NCBI GenBank assembly: GCA_947471745.1
Contig: CANJKZ010000139.1
Coordinates: forward strand, 2,246,501-2,310,500
Origin: Closterium sp. Naga37s-1
Taxonomy: Eukaryota; Streptophyta; Zygnematophyceae; Desmidiales; Closteriaceae
Reading direction: 5' to 3'
Length of the DNA: 64,000 nucleotides
Shown here: one piece after another, positions 22,651 through 35,100 of the stretch
Layout of the letters: every line of letters starts with the position of its first letter
Position numbering within the stretch: the stretch's first letter is position 1
The notes under the pieces: generated by a model
What the model was told of the DNA's origin: nothing
Database searches by the model: none
The model's input: the letters and a program-made list of their open reading frames with translations, nothing else
Position numbers and translations under genes: made by a program

Positions 22651-24377
22651 GCAGAGGCGCAGCACCACCAGCACAGCCAGAACCAGAGAGCGATGACGAC
22701 GATGTGCAGGAAGTCATCCCGCAACGTCGCCACGACAGCACCGTTTCAGGACTACAGCTGCTCGGACTTCACACCGCAACCTCGAAGGCGCCACGTGTCA
22801 TCGAGCCGCAAAACCCGCGCCAAGCTCTCACTGGACCACACAGCAAAGAATGGCGTGAGGCGATGGATGCCGAAATTAAGGCGCTTGAATCTCGGGACAC
22901 CTGGGTGCTAGTCGACCGTGCGGCAATCAAAGGAGCAAGAGTTCTTTCCGGGAAATGGGTCTTCCGAGTGAAAACCGCAGCAGACGGAACAATCGAGCGC
23001 TTCAAGGCGCGTTGGGTGGTACGAGGATACGACCAGAGGCATGGCATCGACTTCGACCAGACATTCGCCCCAGTCAGTCGCCACACCTCTATCCAAATTC
23101 TGCTCGCCATCGCAGCCGCAAGGCACCTGCCTCTCCGCCAGATTGACGTTAAGAACGCGTTCCTGTACGCACTAGTAGACGCCGTGATCTACGTGGAGCA
23201 GCCACATGCATACGGCGAAGGGGACTCGCGCGTATGCCAGCTGCGCAAATCCCTTGACGGGATAAAACAGGCACCAAGGCTTTGGCAGCAGTATCTACAC
23301 AACATCCTGCTTGAAATCGGGTTCAAGCAGATGCCGCACGATCCAGGAATGTACCGCCGCGACTTCCACAGCGAATACATTCTCCTCGCGGTCTACGTGG
23401 ACGACCTGCTTTACACGGGATCAAGCAACGAGTTACTTGAGCAGTTTGAGAAAAGCCTGGCGGGGCGCGTCGACATCACGTGCAACTACGAGGTGAAGCA
23501 GTTCCTAGGCCTCAACATCTCCTACGCACCTGAGGCCATTCACCTTTCAGCGGCTAAGTACGCAGAGGAGCTAGGGAAGCGGTTCAACATTCCACCTGCA
23601 CCGCTCTCCACTCCCTATCGAACCCCGGGACCGAATCACAAACCCGACAACAAAACCCTATCCCCTGCTGGAATTCAAACTTACCAGCAGCAGCTGGGAT
23701 GCCTGCTCTTTGCCTCTGTCACATGCAGGCCTGACCTTTCCTACATCGCAAGTCAGCTGGCCCACTACTCACGCAAACCAACGGCTGAGAATCTTCTGGA
23801 CCTGCAGCGCGCCCTACAGTTCTTCGTTTCAACGCCCAAGATCGGGCTGTGCTACTCAACCGCACCAACCCCATCCTTCAATCTCATCGGCTACGTGGAC
23901 GCCGATCACGCAGCAGATCCCGACAATCGACGGTCGAGGACTGGCTTCTTGTTCCGACTCGAACCAACGGGACCAATCTCCTGGAATTCGCAGAAGCAGG
24001 AGCTGGTTGCCCTGTCATCAGCCGAAGCGGGATTCATCGCAGCAACCGCAGCAATTCGCGAAGGCCTCTACCTTCACAAACTTCTGCAGGAGGGGAAAAT
24101 TCCAGCTTCGTCCGCTTTTCGTCTTCACTGCGATAACCAGAGCGCGATTCGCATCGCGAACAAACATGGTTTCGTCAACCGCACCAAGCACATTGCGCTG
24201 CGGTATTTCTTCGTGAAGGACGAAGTGGACAAAGGCAAGGTCAACCTGACCTACTGCTCGACTGGTGACATGGCAGCAGACTTTCTCACGAAGCGACTGC
24301 CACGCCAGCAGTATCAGCATTGCTCCGAAATCAGCGGAGTGGTCAAGCAGGTCAAGTCGAGCTGCGGCCAGGAGTGA
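22560..24377 (+). CDS. Copia-1 Pol segment 3: reverse transcriptase / RNase H
   Basis: Starts around the GAC run in a frame different from integrase. The open frame begins earlier, but the earlier part is noise. Reverse transcriptase motifs include KWVFRVKTAADG, FDQTFAPVSRHTSI, QIDVKNAFLYA, LDGIKQAPRLWQQ and the catalytic YVDDLL. RNase H follows with YVDADHAADPDNRRSRTGF, ALSSAEAGFIAAT, HCDNQSAI and NRTKHIALRYFFV, ending ADFLTKRLP. The stop TGA at 24375-24377 overlaps the polypurine tract. Domain content and length are full-size, so only the frame breaks argue against function. Confidence 0.93.
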   Translation, partial: GEFTWQDRRSSDDDDDDDTPGGGTGGTGGSGRGAAPPAQPEPESDDDDVQEVIPQRRHDSTVSGLQLLGLHTATSKAPRVIEPQNPRQALTGPHSKEWREAMDAEIKALESRDTWVLVDRAAIKGARVLSGKWVFRVKTAADGTIERFKARWVVRGYDQRHGIDFDQTFAPVSRHTSIQILLAIAAARHLPLRQIDVKNAFLYALVDAVIYVEQPHAYGEGDSRVCQLRKSLDGIKQAPRLWQQYLHNILLEIGFKQMPHDPGMYRRDFHSEYILLAVYVDDLLYTGSSNELLEQFEKSLAGRVDITCNYEVKQFLGLNISYAPEAIHLSAAKYAEELGKRFNIPPAPLSTPYRTPGPNHKPDNKTLSPAGIQTYQQQLGCLLFASVTCRPDLSYIASQLAHYSRKPTAENLLDLQRALQFFVSTPKIGLCYSTAPTPSFNLIGYVDADHAADPDNRRSRTGFLFRLEPTGPISWNSQKQELVALSSAEAGFIAATAAIREGLYLHKLLQEGKIPASSAFRLHCDNQSAIRIANKHGFVNRTKHIALRYFFVKDEVDKGKVNLTYCSTGDMAADFLTKRLPRQQYQHCSEISGVVKQVKSSCGQE

Positions 24378-24384
24378 AGGGGGG
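24376..24384 (+). other. Copia-1 polypurine tract
   Basis: GAAGGGGGG immediately precedes the TG of the 3' LTR; it would prime plus-strand DNA synthesis. Confidence 0.9.
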
Positions 24385-24819
24385 TGTTACGAATAGTAAT
24401 GAATGAATGTTACAGTGCACTCCCGACCGCAGCTAAAGAAGCACGCAGTATCGAGAACGAATGTGAAGAGTCAGAGTTGACTCGAAACGTCAGACGGTTG
24501 GGATGCATCTGGACCGTCGGAAGCAGACGGCATCGGCAGCTGCAGGCAGGAGGGTTCTGGCGGGAACAGTTTTGTAACTGTACGCGCCGCACGGTTGGGA
24601 ATGAATTTGAATAAGGGAATGTACCCCTTAGAGTACATGGCTAGCTAGGTCGATTCATCTTCCCTGTACTCATATTTATATTTGCTGTATTTGCATGTTC
24701 TAATCATCTCAAGCATTTTACATTCACTCTGCTATTGAGGCCAAGGGCCCACCACTAGACTAGAAGTGTGCGAACCTTCCTGAGGTGATCCTGGTTACGA
24801 TCAACTTCTGATCGCAGCA
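24385..24819 (+). repeat. Copia-1 3' LTR
   Basis: 435 bp, equal in length to the 5' LTR, differing by a handful of substitutions and no visible indel. Followed by the ATTGG duplication. Confidence 0.97.
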
Positions 24820-24824
24820 ATTGG

Positions 24825-27235
24825 GATTAAATTAGCGCATTTAATTAGACATTTAATTGACTTTTAATATGTATGAGTTTGTAATAATGATTCTCCCTTG
24901 CTGCAAACGGGAAATATAAGAATGTATGAATATTATTTATTACCGGCAGTTATATTGAATCACAATTGGCAGCTCACGACTAAAACCACTCAACACATTT
25001 CATCATTACAGTCTTACATCTTTGCTGTTTTAATGGTTGCACATTTCTTCAATCTTGTATTATATTGACCCCGTTTGAGCAATTTAGATCCACTTATGTG
25101 TTCCTCGTACGCGTCTAAAATCATTTCAGGTTCCTGCGATTGTGCGGGACTGGGAGTTGCGCAGAAGTTCGTTTTCGATAAACGAGAGCAGCACACAAGG
25201 CCAGCTGGACAACTTCCCGTTTTCGGTTTCAAAGTAAGGCACAAAGAGGACGCGCATTTGAGAGTTTTATAAACAACGACGCTGGTTGAAGGTAGAAGCG
25301 CTGATATTCTCAAATTCTGGAACTGCGTGTGAACCGTCAACTTGGAATGGTTTGGCTGTTGAGATAGGGTCAGCCGGCTAAACTCGATTGAAGTACGGAT
25401 TAGGCATCCCCGTTAAGATAGGCCATTTACCCTGATATCATGTGCCCTGGTGGTGGTAAGGTGAGCTCTCATGGGGCGAACGTCAGCTTTTCGAGCCTTT
25501 GGTTCCAATTGACAGAGCTCGGAGAATTGGGGCTACCTGGGGGCGGGTTAAGGCTGATACTGAATGCAAACCTGTTTGTACAGTGTGTGTTCGTTGAATG
25601 GTACTGAATCGGGATCCACTGGCATGTGCAGTTAGATGAAAGCACGTTCTTGGTATATGCATTCATTTGTGGTACGAGGAAAAGCCTAATTATTTATGTA
25701 TGTATGAATAGACAACCATCATCAACAACTACATATGTGAAAAGAAAACAGAAATACCATTGCAGAGTGTTGGGCATCAAAACCGAACACCTTGCTGCAT
25801 GTCAGGTTTAAGGTTGATTCCTTCGTCAATGTTGTAATGACTTTCGACGGCGGTTACACCGGGCGAGGGCATCTATTGGTTCATATATAAGGCGAAAATT
25901 CTATGCCTATATATAATTAAGATCTCTCGTTTTCTGTGCTTTCTCCGTGATTTACTTCAGATGTCTCATTTACTGTTCCTTTAGAAAGCTGAACGGGCCC
26001 TGCTTCTGGGAATATGTTAAACTCAATGACACTAGCGAAGTTTGGGTGATAGAACAGTTACATCCGCCTTTCGAGAGCCGCCTTCCCTCAATGCACCGCC
26101 CTTATATCACAGTAGCGTCGGGTTTTCATATTTCTGGCCTGGCGTTGCTGGTGAGTCGAAACCTTATCACAAGCCATCGCTCTTCCGAAACTGAGAATCA
26201 TGCAGCAGAATTATTACCGGGCAGCCCGTTCGTCAGTCATAACGGTCCCAAAATGGCATCTGAGAGAGAAACTTTTAACTCATCCTAATGTTTGTGCTGT
26301 AATTCCCCGAAGACTCTTCGGGTCACCAACTGATTCTGTGATATTTGTTTTTCTGCATATAAAATCTCTTGTTCGCTCATCTCTCAATGCAGACACAACC
26401 TCCCCTCTCCACCTGCCAGATCTGCAGATTCTGCACACACAGGGGGAAGGAACGGATCAACTCGCCTTCTCGTCCAGCATAGCTCGGGGGAGGCCAGATA
26501 AGCCAGCCTTGGGGTTGCATGCATTGAGCAGTTCTCCTAAGCAGCTCAGGTTCCCAAGTCTCGACCAATGAGAAGCCGAGCCATCCCACAACACAAATCT
26601 CGCGTCACATGGTGGTTCCGCGTTCTGTTCGAGCCTTTTTCGGCTTCAGCGATGGGGGAGGCAGGCTCCACCCACCGACGTAGGTCCCCCCCTCCCTTCT
26701 TCCCAGCTCCCCCCCGCTGCGTTCCGCTTCGTCATGAACCGTGACCGGGTAATCGTTTCGCTTCATGCCGTTTAGTTTCTGGTCGGGCGGGGAGGCGGGA
26801 TGGGGGGGAGGGGCAAGGGGCGAAGATGTGGTCGGGAAAGGGGAGGTTTGCGGAGCTCGTTCGGGTTTTCGTCATTTCGCTTCTCCAAAACCACCCAGCC
26901 CAAATCCGACCGAGCCCAACCCAATCCTTCCACCGCCACCCCACCCCACACTGCTGCTGCTGCTGACCTCTTCCCTCCACGCGTCACTCTCCTTTACCTT
27001 CCCTCCAGCTCGTTTCCCCCCCACCGCTCTTATACAACACAAAGAGCCAAACCAAACTCATGTCAACGTGTACTGATCTCGTTGCTATTGATTTTTATCA
27101 TCAACTCATGGCACCTGATGCGTACTAAGATCCATACGCACGACGACAGCGCGGGCTTTAGCGGGAGTAAAGGAGTATCGTTTTTATTACTTTGCAGCGA
27201 CGGCGATATCAACGCACCCTCAGCCGCAGCGTCGA
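24825..27235. other. no gene recognised
   Basis: The first 1.7 kb is more AT-rich than the rest of the window. A minus-strand frame at 25014-25340 (108 residues, Cys-rich, ending KKCATIKTAKM) is the only one that looks faintly protein-like; I cannot assign it. From about 26,600 the sequence becomes C-rich and may hold the promoter of the downstream gene. Confidence 0.4.
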
Positions 27236-27268
27236 GTGACGCCGCCTTTTCTGCTTCTGCCGCTCCTT

Positions 27269-27520
27269 ATGGAAAGAGATGGACGCGGCTCGCGCGTTGG
27301 CGAAAGTGTCTCCCTTGTAACATCCGCGCCGCCTCTAAGTTTGGGAGATAACGGCTCGTCCTTATCGCAGCAGCACCAGGAGCATGTCGCAACCCGTTTG
27401 CCTCGCAACGGTCAAGGCGACGTGGCGGTTACCTGTTCGTCACCGCAACATGCGCCGTATTCCCCGGGAGCTAACACGCACCAACCATCTTCCGCCAACG
27501 GCCCGAGACCCCTTCAGCAG
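27269..27520 (+). other. possible upstream first exon of the HSP20-like gene
   Basis: An 84-codon frame from an ATG ends at CTTCAGCAG|GTAACAG, a good donor in phase 0. A good acceptor (TCTCGTTCGCAG) lies at about 28,552 in phase 0 within the frame of the HSP20-like gene. Splicing the two would replace the ATG at 28538 as the start. Equally it may be non-coding leader or a separate small gene. Confidence 0.3.
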
Positions 27521-27995
27521 GTAACAGCAAATACTCCGCTTCCGGCCGGTAGCGGTGCGAGCTATTCTTCTTCCCTGCCGTGCCACTACTGCATCTTCGT
27601 GTCGTTTCCTTCAAATCAGTAGCTTTTTCTCTATTTCGGAATTTCTTTGTCAGAGTCGTCCTCATTTCCTCCCAAATTCAGCCGTGTAAGTATTTGGATT
27701 AGTATCCTAGTCTCTTCGACCGTTTTTATCCTCTTTTTTTTTGTTCCTTTTGAGTTAGGTAGTGCGTTCCCGCGTTTAGCGCGAACGCGCATGTCGCCAC
27801 GTCGTCTCGCGCCCGATGGTAGTCAGGCCCGCGGTGCTTCGCATTCTCGCCACGTCTGAATCCCCGGTTTCATTGCTATCAACTAGCGAGCGCTGGCAAT
27901 CGTCTGGTTACTCTGGTACAAGTCAGACGAGCGAATGCCTTCCGTGTTTCTCCAGGAACTGCATCATATTGCTGCGGACCGTGCTGCTGCTGCTG

Positions 27996-28100
<105 letters not shown>

Positions 28101-28537
28101 GCCTTCCTCTGCTCGTCGTCAGTGCTAGAAATAGTAGGAGCAGCAGTCGTACCTGCCGCGTCCCCTGTTACCACCACCAACCGTGCTTAGTTTCCAGCGT
28201 CGTCGCAGCCAGCCGTGCGACTCCCGTTACGTCGCCGTGTTTCGTCTCTGAAACTCGCCTGCCGCAAGTCTCAGCGTGGCCAATAAGCTGATTGCTTTGC
28301 TTACCGCCGCTCCGCAAGCGATCGCGGCCGCATTCTCGCTGGTGCGGCGAGCCGTGTAATGTAGTCCCGCGCACTCGGCGCGATCTCGTCTTCTGGCCCT
28401 TCCAACCATGGCTCCGCGTGTTTCGAGGCGTCTCAGAAGTAGTTTTGAGGAGCCTCAACGGGCGTATCCGTCATGTTCATCTCCCCTTCCGCCTGTGTTC
28501 CCGTCTCGTGTCGTATTACCCCTTCCCCCCGCTCCAC

Positions 28538-29086
28538 ATGTCTCGTTCGCAGCCATTGGCGGAGCCGTCGCAGCGCGGGTACGCGACCGGCGGCGACTAC
28601 GGCCGCGACGGCCACCACTCGCCGCAGCGCAACCAGTCGTCGCACCAGCCGCCGACGCAGCCGTCGCACAAGAATCGCAGCCCGATCGCGCACGCTCGCC
28701 ACGACGCTTCCCGCCATCCCGACGACGCGCAACCCTCCGCACTTTCGGACCGCGCGGACCCCGACTCCGCACCCGCAAGCCATCCGCTGCCCTTCTTCTT
28801 CCCCATGCGCCCCTCCGCGCGCGGTTCCTCTCCGCCTGACGGGCAGGAGCGGGGAGGAGGCGTAAGGGAAGGGGAGCGAGTGGGGTATGGGGTCGAGAAT
28901 GGGGGACGAGATGAGGGGATGGGTGGAGACGGGGGGCCAAAGGGCGAAGCGGAAGAGTGGGAAGGTAAGGGGGGCGGAAGCGGTGTGAGTGTGGAGAGGG
29001 GCTTTGCGTGCTCGAGGCAAGAGGGGAGGAACTGCAGTGATCCTGATAGGAGCGGTGGCAGCGGTGGTGTTGGTGCTGGCAGCGCC

Positions 29087-29117
<31 letters not shown>

Positions 29118-32100
29118 CCACTGGCCCCACCACCAGACCTGCTTCCGCTGCCCACGCTGTCAATGCGGCTAATGTTGTCAGCGGGGCCAATTGTGCTTCT
29201 GAATCGCCCTTTGCGCCTCCCGCCCCCCCGGGTCCTGCCGCTGCCGCTGCCGCTGCCTCTCCCTGTGCGTCTGCGCCTGCCGCCGTCCCCAGCATGCTCG
29301 ACATGTCGTTAGGTCTCACCTCCTCCTCGCGCTCCCTGCTCCGCTTGCCCGCTGCGTCTGCCTCTGCCGCCGCTGCTGCTGGTGCTGGTATCAGCTCCCA
29401 TGCGACAGCCCATGATGCGATTGCCGCTTCGCCCCGTTCCCACGCTGCCGCCGCTGCTGCTGCTGCTCGCAATGCTGCTGGTAGTACTGCGGATGGAGGC
29501 GGGGCAGGCGGTGTGAGCAGCGAGGCTGCGCGCCCATCCGCCTTTCCGTTCTCCAAGCTCCCCTGGGCCCCACAACCTCCACAGCAGCACCAGCATTCGC
29601 AGCAGCAGCAGCATTCGCAGCAGCAGCAGCATTCGCAGCAGCAGCAGCATTCGCAGCAGCAGCCGCAGCAGCATCAGCCGTCGCACTACGTGCACCAACC
29701 ACACCAGCTGCAGCAGTATGAAGACAGAGGAGGAGGCGGGGAGGGAGGCGGTGGTGTTGTGACTGTAATGGGGTTGGGCAGTAACGGGGGTGGACATGCA
29801 CTGAACAGGTGGGTTTGGCGCGGTTCAGAAAGGTGGATGTGCGCTGGTGGATTCTTCCGTTCGTGTCTCTGTCTCTCGCTTGGGTCTTTCACTCACCCTG
29901 GCCATCCGTCACTCCATTTGCCTCTCTGTTTTATCCCATTCTGTCGCCTGACATTTCTCGTTCCCTCTCTCTCCCCCATTCTCTCCCCTTCTCCCCCCCC
30001 CCTTCTCACCCTCCCTCTCCGCTTGCGTCTTTCCCATTCTCCATTCCCGCACTCTCCTAACCCCTATCACTCCGCCCTCACCCTTCCCCCCTCCCCACAC
30101 TTTCCCCAACCACAGCACGGACATCACTCCGCTGCACTACCCCTCCGCCTCCCAAATGCACCCATCAGCACCCATCTACACGTCTCCCTCCACTGCCCCT
30201 ACAACACACCAACACCACCAACACCAGCAACACCAGCAACACCAGCACCACCAACACCAGCAGCAGCAACACCAGCAACACCAGCACCACCAACACCACC
30301 AGCAGCAACACCAGCAACACCAGCACCACCAACACCAGCAGCAACACCAGCAGGAGCAGCAGCACCAGCAGCAACACCAGCAGGAGCAGCAGCACCAGCA
30401 GCAACACCAGCAGGAGCAGCAGCACCAGCAGCAACACCAGCAGGAGCAGCAGCACCAGCAGCAACACCAGCAGGAGCAGCAGCACCAGCAGCAACACCAG
30501 CAGGAGCAGCAGCACCAGCAGCAACACCAGCAGGAGCAGCAGCACCAGCAGCAACACCAGCAGGAGCAGCAGCACCAGCAGCAACACCAGCAGGAGCAGC
30601 AGCACCAGCAGCAACACCAGCAGGAGCAGCAGCACCAGCAGCAACACCAGCAGGAGCAGCAGCACCAGCAGCAACACCAGCAGGAGCAGCAGCACCAGCA
30701 GCGACACCAGCAGGAGCAGCAGCACCAGCAGCGACACCAGCAGGAGCAGCAGCACCAGCAGCGACACCAGCAGGAGCAGCAGCAGGCGCATGAGGCCTCT
30801 CCGCAGCCCCTCCCCCCGCCCCACTCCGCAGCCCTCTCCGCGCCCCCTGTGCCCTCGCCGCTCGCAGCGGCGCCGGGCGGCAGTATGAGCTCCAAGGCGC
30901 GCCGCTTTGTGCGCCGCGACGACCTCATCTGGGGCGCATTCTTCTTCTTCACGCACTACTACCGCCCCGCACTCAATGATAAAGCCAAGGTGGGTGGCTG
31001 GAGGTGCTCGTGAAGGGGGGGTTGGGGGTGGGGAAGGGCACCTTCTCCTTCACGCACTACTACCGCCCCGCACTCAATGATAAGGCCAAGGTGGGTGGGT
31101 TGGGAAGAGGAAGTGCTGTTTTGTTTTGTTGCTTACACTCGGAGTTTTCTTTCTTTGGGGGCTGCTGCTGCTTCTTCTTCACGCACACAACTACCGCCCT
31201 GCACGGACATGGGCAGGGCCAAGGTGGGTGGGGTAGGGGGCAGAAAAGGACATGGGCAAGGGGGCAGAAGGGCATGGGTGGTTTGCCAGGTTGGGGTGGA
31301 GGAGGGGTCGAGGTCTAGCCTTCAACCTTCTTGGGTCATTAGAGAGAGGGGCAGCAAGTGGCATGGAAGAAAGAAGCAGCAGGTTCAAGCATGACCTCAT
31401 CCCCCTTCCCTACCCAATTCTTAACCCCTCCACCCATTTCCTCCTTCCCTGCCTCTCGCCCCGACCTCTCGCCCCGACCTCTGCCTCTCCCTTCTGCGTC
31501 CCTCCCTTTGTTCTCCTCCCCCACCCTCCCCTCCCCGCTCCCCCCCCTCCCCCCCGCCGTTCCCCTGCACAACAGGCGCGGCTGGTGGGGAGGGAGTGGG
31601 TGGGGGCGGTGGAGAAGGCGGATCTGCGGCTGGAGGAGTTCATGGTGCAGCACGACATGGAGAACTGCTACATGTGGGCCTTCCGCGTGCGCCCGCACAA
31701 CGCCCTGGGCAAGATGCAGCTGCGCTCCTACATGAACGGCCACTCCAGGTGGGTGCTGGCTGGGGGCGAGGGTGGGACAATGTGAAACCGTGTGGGTCAG
31801 TGTGCGACCGACAGTGTGTGAGGGTCTGGTTCTGGTTCTGCCCGCACAACGCCCTGGGCAAGATGCAGCTGCGCTCCTACATGAACGGCCACTCCAGGTG
31901 GGTGCTGGCTGGGGGCGAGGGTGGGACAATGTGAAACCGTGTGGGTCAGTGTGCGACCGACAGTGTGTGAGGGTCTGGTTCTGGTTCTGCCCGCACAACG
32001 CCCTGGGCAAGATGCAGCTGCGCTCCTACATGAACGGCCACTCCAGGTGGGTGCTGGCTGGGGGCGAGGGTGGGACAATGTGAAACCGTGTGGGTCAGTG

Positions 32101-35100
32101 TGCGACCGACAGTGTGTGAGGGTCTGGTTCTGGTTCTGCCCGCACAACGCCCTGGGCAAGATGCAGCTGCGCTCCTACATGAACGGCCACTCCAGGTGGG
32201 TGCTGGCTGGGGGCGAGGGTGGGACAATGTGAAACCGTGTGGGTCAGTGTGCGACCGACAGTGTGTGAGGGTCTGGTTCTGGTTCTGCCCGCACAACGCC
32301 CTGGGCAAGATGCAGCTGCGCTCCTACATGAACGGCCACTCCAGGTGGGTGCTGGCTGGGGGCGAGGGTGGGACAATGTGAAACCGTGTGGGTCAGTGTG
32401 CGACCGACAGTGTGTGAGGGTCTGGTTCTGGTTCTGCCCGCACAACGCCCTGGGCAAGATGCAGCTGCGCTCCTACATGAACGGCCACTCCAGGTGGGTG
32501 CTGGCTGGGGGCGAGGGTGGGACAATGTGAAACCGTGTGGGTCAGTGTGCGACCGACAGTGTGTGAGGGTCTGGTTCTGGTTCTGCCCGCACAACGCCCT
32601 GGGCAAGATGCAGCTGCGCTCCTACATGAACGGCCACTCCAGGTGGGTGCTGGCTGGGGGCGAGGGTGGGACAATGTGAAACCGTGTGGGTCAGTGTGCG
32701 ACCGACAGTGTGTGAGGGTCTGGTTCTGGTTCTGCCCGCACAACGCCCTGGGCAAGATGCAGCTGCGCTCCTACATGAACGGCCACTCCAGGTGGGTGCT
32801 GGCTGGGGGCGAGGGTGGGACAATGTGAAACCGTGTGGGTCAGTGTGCGACCGACAGTGTGTGAGGGTCTGGTTCTGGTTCTGCCCGCACAACGCCCTGG
32901 GCAAGATGCAGCTGCGCTCCTACATGAACGGCCACTCCAGGTGGGTGCTGGCTGGGGGCGAGGGTGGGACAATGTGAAACCGTGTGGGTCAGTGTGCGAC
33001 CGACAGTGTGTGAGGGTCTGGTTCTGGTTCTGCCCGCACAACGCCCTGGGCAAGATGCAGCTGCGCTCCTACATGAACGGCCACTCCAGGTGGGTGCTGG
33101 CTGGGGGCGAGGGTGGGACAATGTGAAACCGTGTGGGTCAGTGTGCGACCGACAGTGTGTGAGGGTCTGGTTCTGGTTCTGCCCGCACAACGCCCTGGGC
33201 AAGATGCAGCTGCGCTCCTACATGAACGGCCACTCCAGGTGGGTGCTGGCTGGGGGCGAGGGTGGGACAATGTGAAACCGTGTGGGTCAGTGTGCGACCG
33301 ACAGTGTGTGAGGGTCTGGTTCTGGTTCTGCCCGCACAACGCCCTGGGCAAGATGCAGCTGCGCTCCTACATGAACGGCCACTCCAGGTGGGTGCTGGCT
33401 GGGGGCGAGGGTGGGACAATGTGAAACCGTGTGGGTCAGTGTGCGACCGACAGTGTGTGAGGGTCTGGTTCTGGTTCTGCCCGCACAACGCCCTGGGCAA
33501 GATGCAGCTGCGCTCCTACATGAACGGCCACTCCAGGTGGGTGCTGGCTGGGGGCGAGGGTGGGACAATGTGAAACCGTGTGGGTCAGTGTGCGACCGAC
33601 AGTGTGTGAGGGTCTGGTTCTGGTTCTGCCCGCACAACGCCCTGGGCAAGATGCAGCTGCGCTCCTACATGAACGGCCACTCCAGGTGGGTGCTGGCTGG
33701 GGGCGAGGGTGGGACAATGTGAAACCGTGTGGGTCAGTGTGCGACCGACAGTGTGTGAGGGTCTGGTTCTGGTTCTGCCCGCACAACGCCCTGGGCAAGA
33801 TGCAGCTGCGCTCCTACATGAACGGCCACTCCAGGTGGGTGCTGGCTGGGGGCGAGGGTGGGACAATGTGAAACCGTGTGGGTCAGTGTGCGACCGACAG
33901 TGTGTGAGGGTCTGGTTCTGGTTCTGCCCGCACAACGCCCTGGGCAAGATGCAGCTGCGCTCCTACATGAACGGCCACTCCAGGTGGGTGCTGGCTGGGG
34001 GCGAGGGTGGGACAATGTGAAACCGTGTGGGTCAGTGTGCGACCGACAGTGTGTGAGGGTCTGGTTCTGGTTCTGCCCGCACAACGCCCTGGGCAAGATG
34101 CAGCTGCGCTCCTACATGAACGGCCACTCCAGGTGGGTGCTGGCTGGGGGCGAGGGTGGGACAATGTGAAACCGTGTGGGTCAGTGTGCGACCGACAGTG
34201 TGTGAGGGTCTGGTTCTGGTTCTGCCCGCACAACGCCCTGGGCAAGATGCAGCTGCGCTCCTACATGAACGGCCACTCCAGGTGGGTGCTGGCTGGGGGC
34301 GAGGGTGGGACAATGTGAAACCGTGTGGGTCAGTGTGCGACCGACAGTGTGTGAGGGTCTGGTTCTGGTTCTGCCCGCACAACGCCCTGGGCAAGATGCA
34401 GCTGCGCTCCTACATGAACGGCCACTCCAGGTGGGTGCTGGCTGGGGGCGAGGGTGGGACAATGTGAAACCGTGTGGGTCAGTGTGCGACCGACAGTGTG
34501 TGAGGGTCTGGTTCTGGTTCTGCCCGCACAACGCCCTGGGCAAGATGCAGCTGCGCTCCTACATGAACGGCCACTCCAGGTGGGTGCTGGCTGGGGGCGA
34601 GGGTGGGACAATGTGAAACCGTGTGGGTCAGTGTGCGACCGACAGTGTGTGAGGGTCTGGTTCTGGTTCTGCCCGCACAACGCCCTGGGCAAGATGCAGC
34701 TGCGCTCCTACATGAACGGCCACTCCAGGTGGGTGCTGGCTGGGGGCGAGGGTGGGACAATGTGAAACCGTGTGGGTCAGTGTGCGACCGACAGTGTGTG
34801 AGGGTCTGGTTCTGGTTCTGCCCGCACAACGCCCTGGGCAAGATGCAGCTGCGCTCCTACATGAACGGCCACTCCAGGTGGGTGCTGGCTGGGGGCGAGG
34901 GTGGGACAATGTGAAACCGTGTGGGTCAGTGTGCGACCGACAGTGTGTGAGGGTCTGGTTCTGGTTCTGCCCGCACAACGCCCTGGGCAAGATGCAGCTG
35001 CGCTCCTACATGAACGGCCACTCCAGGTGGGTGCTGGCTGGGGGCGAGGGTGGGACAATGTGAAACCGTGTGGGTCAGTGTGCGACCGACAGTGTGTGAG

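Larger units (their letters stand above)
18016..24824 (+). mobile_element. complete Ty1/Copia LTR retrotransposon (Copia-1)
   Basis: The element spans 18021-24819, flanked on both sides by the 5-bp duplication ATTGG (18016-18020 and 24820-24824). It has 435-bp LTRs beginning TG and ending CA, a primer-binding site, gag, protease, integrase, reverse transcriptase and RNase H in Copia order, and a polypurine tract before the 3' LTR. I count about 7 differences between LTRs (roughly 98% identity), so insertion was fairly recent. Pol is spread over different frames, so this copy is probably defective unless frameshifting or assembly error explains it. Confidence 0.97.

Noticed and set aside
28292-30793. 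833-residue frame through exon 1 and beyond
   Set aside because: Past 29,808 it reads through the intron into the wrong frame of exon 2 (Ala-Thr-Pro repeats); the spliced model is phase-consistent with the conserved domain.
30165-30956. Leu/Val-rich and Cys/Trp-rich minus-strand frames opposite exon 2
   Set aside because: Antisense of the CAG-type coding repeat; no independent evidence.
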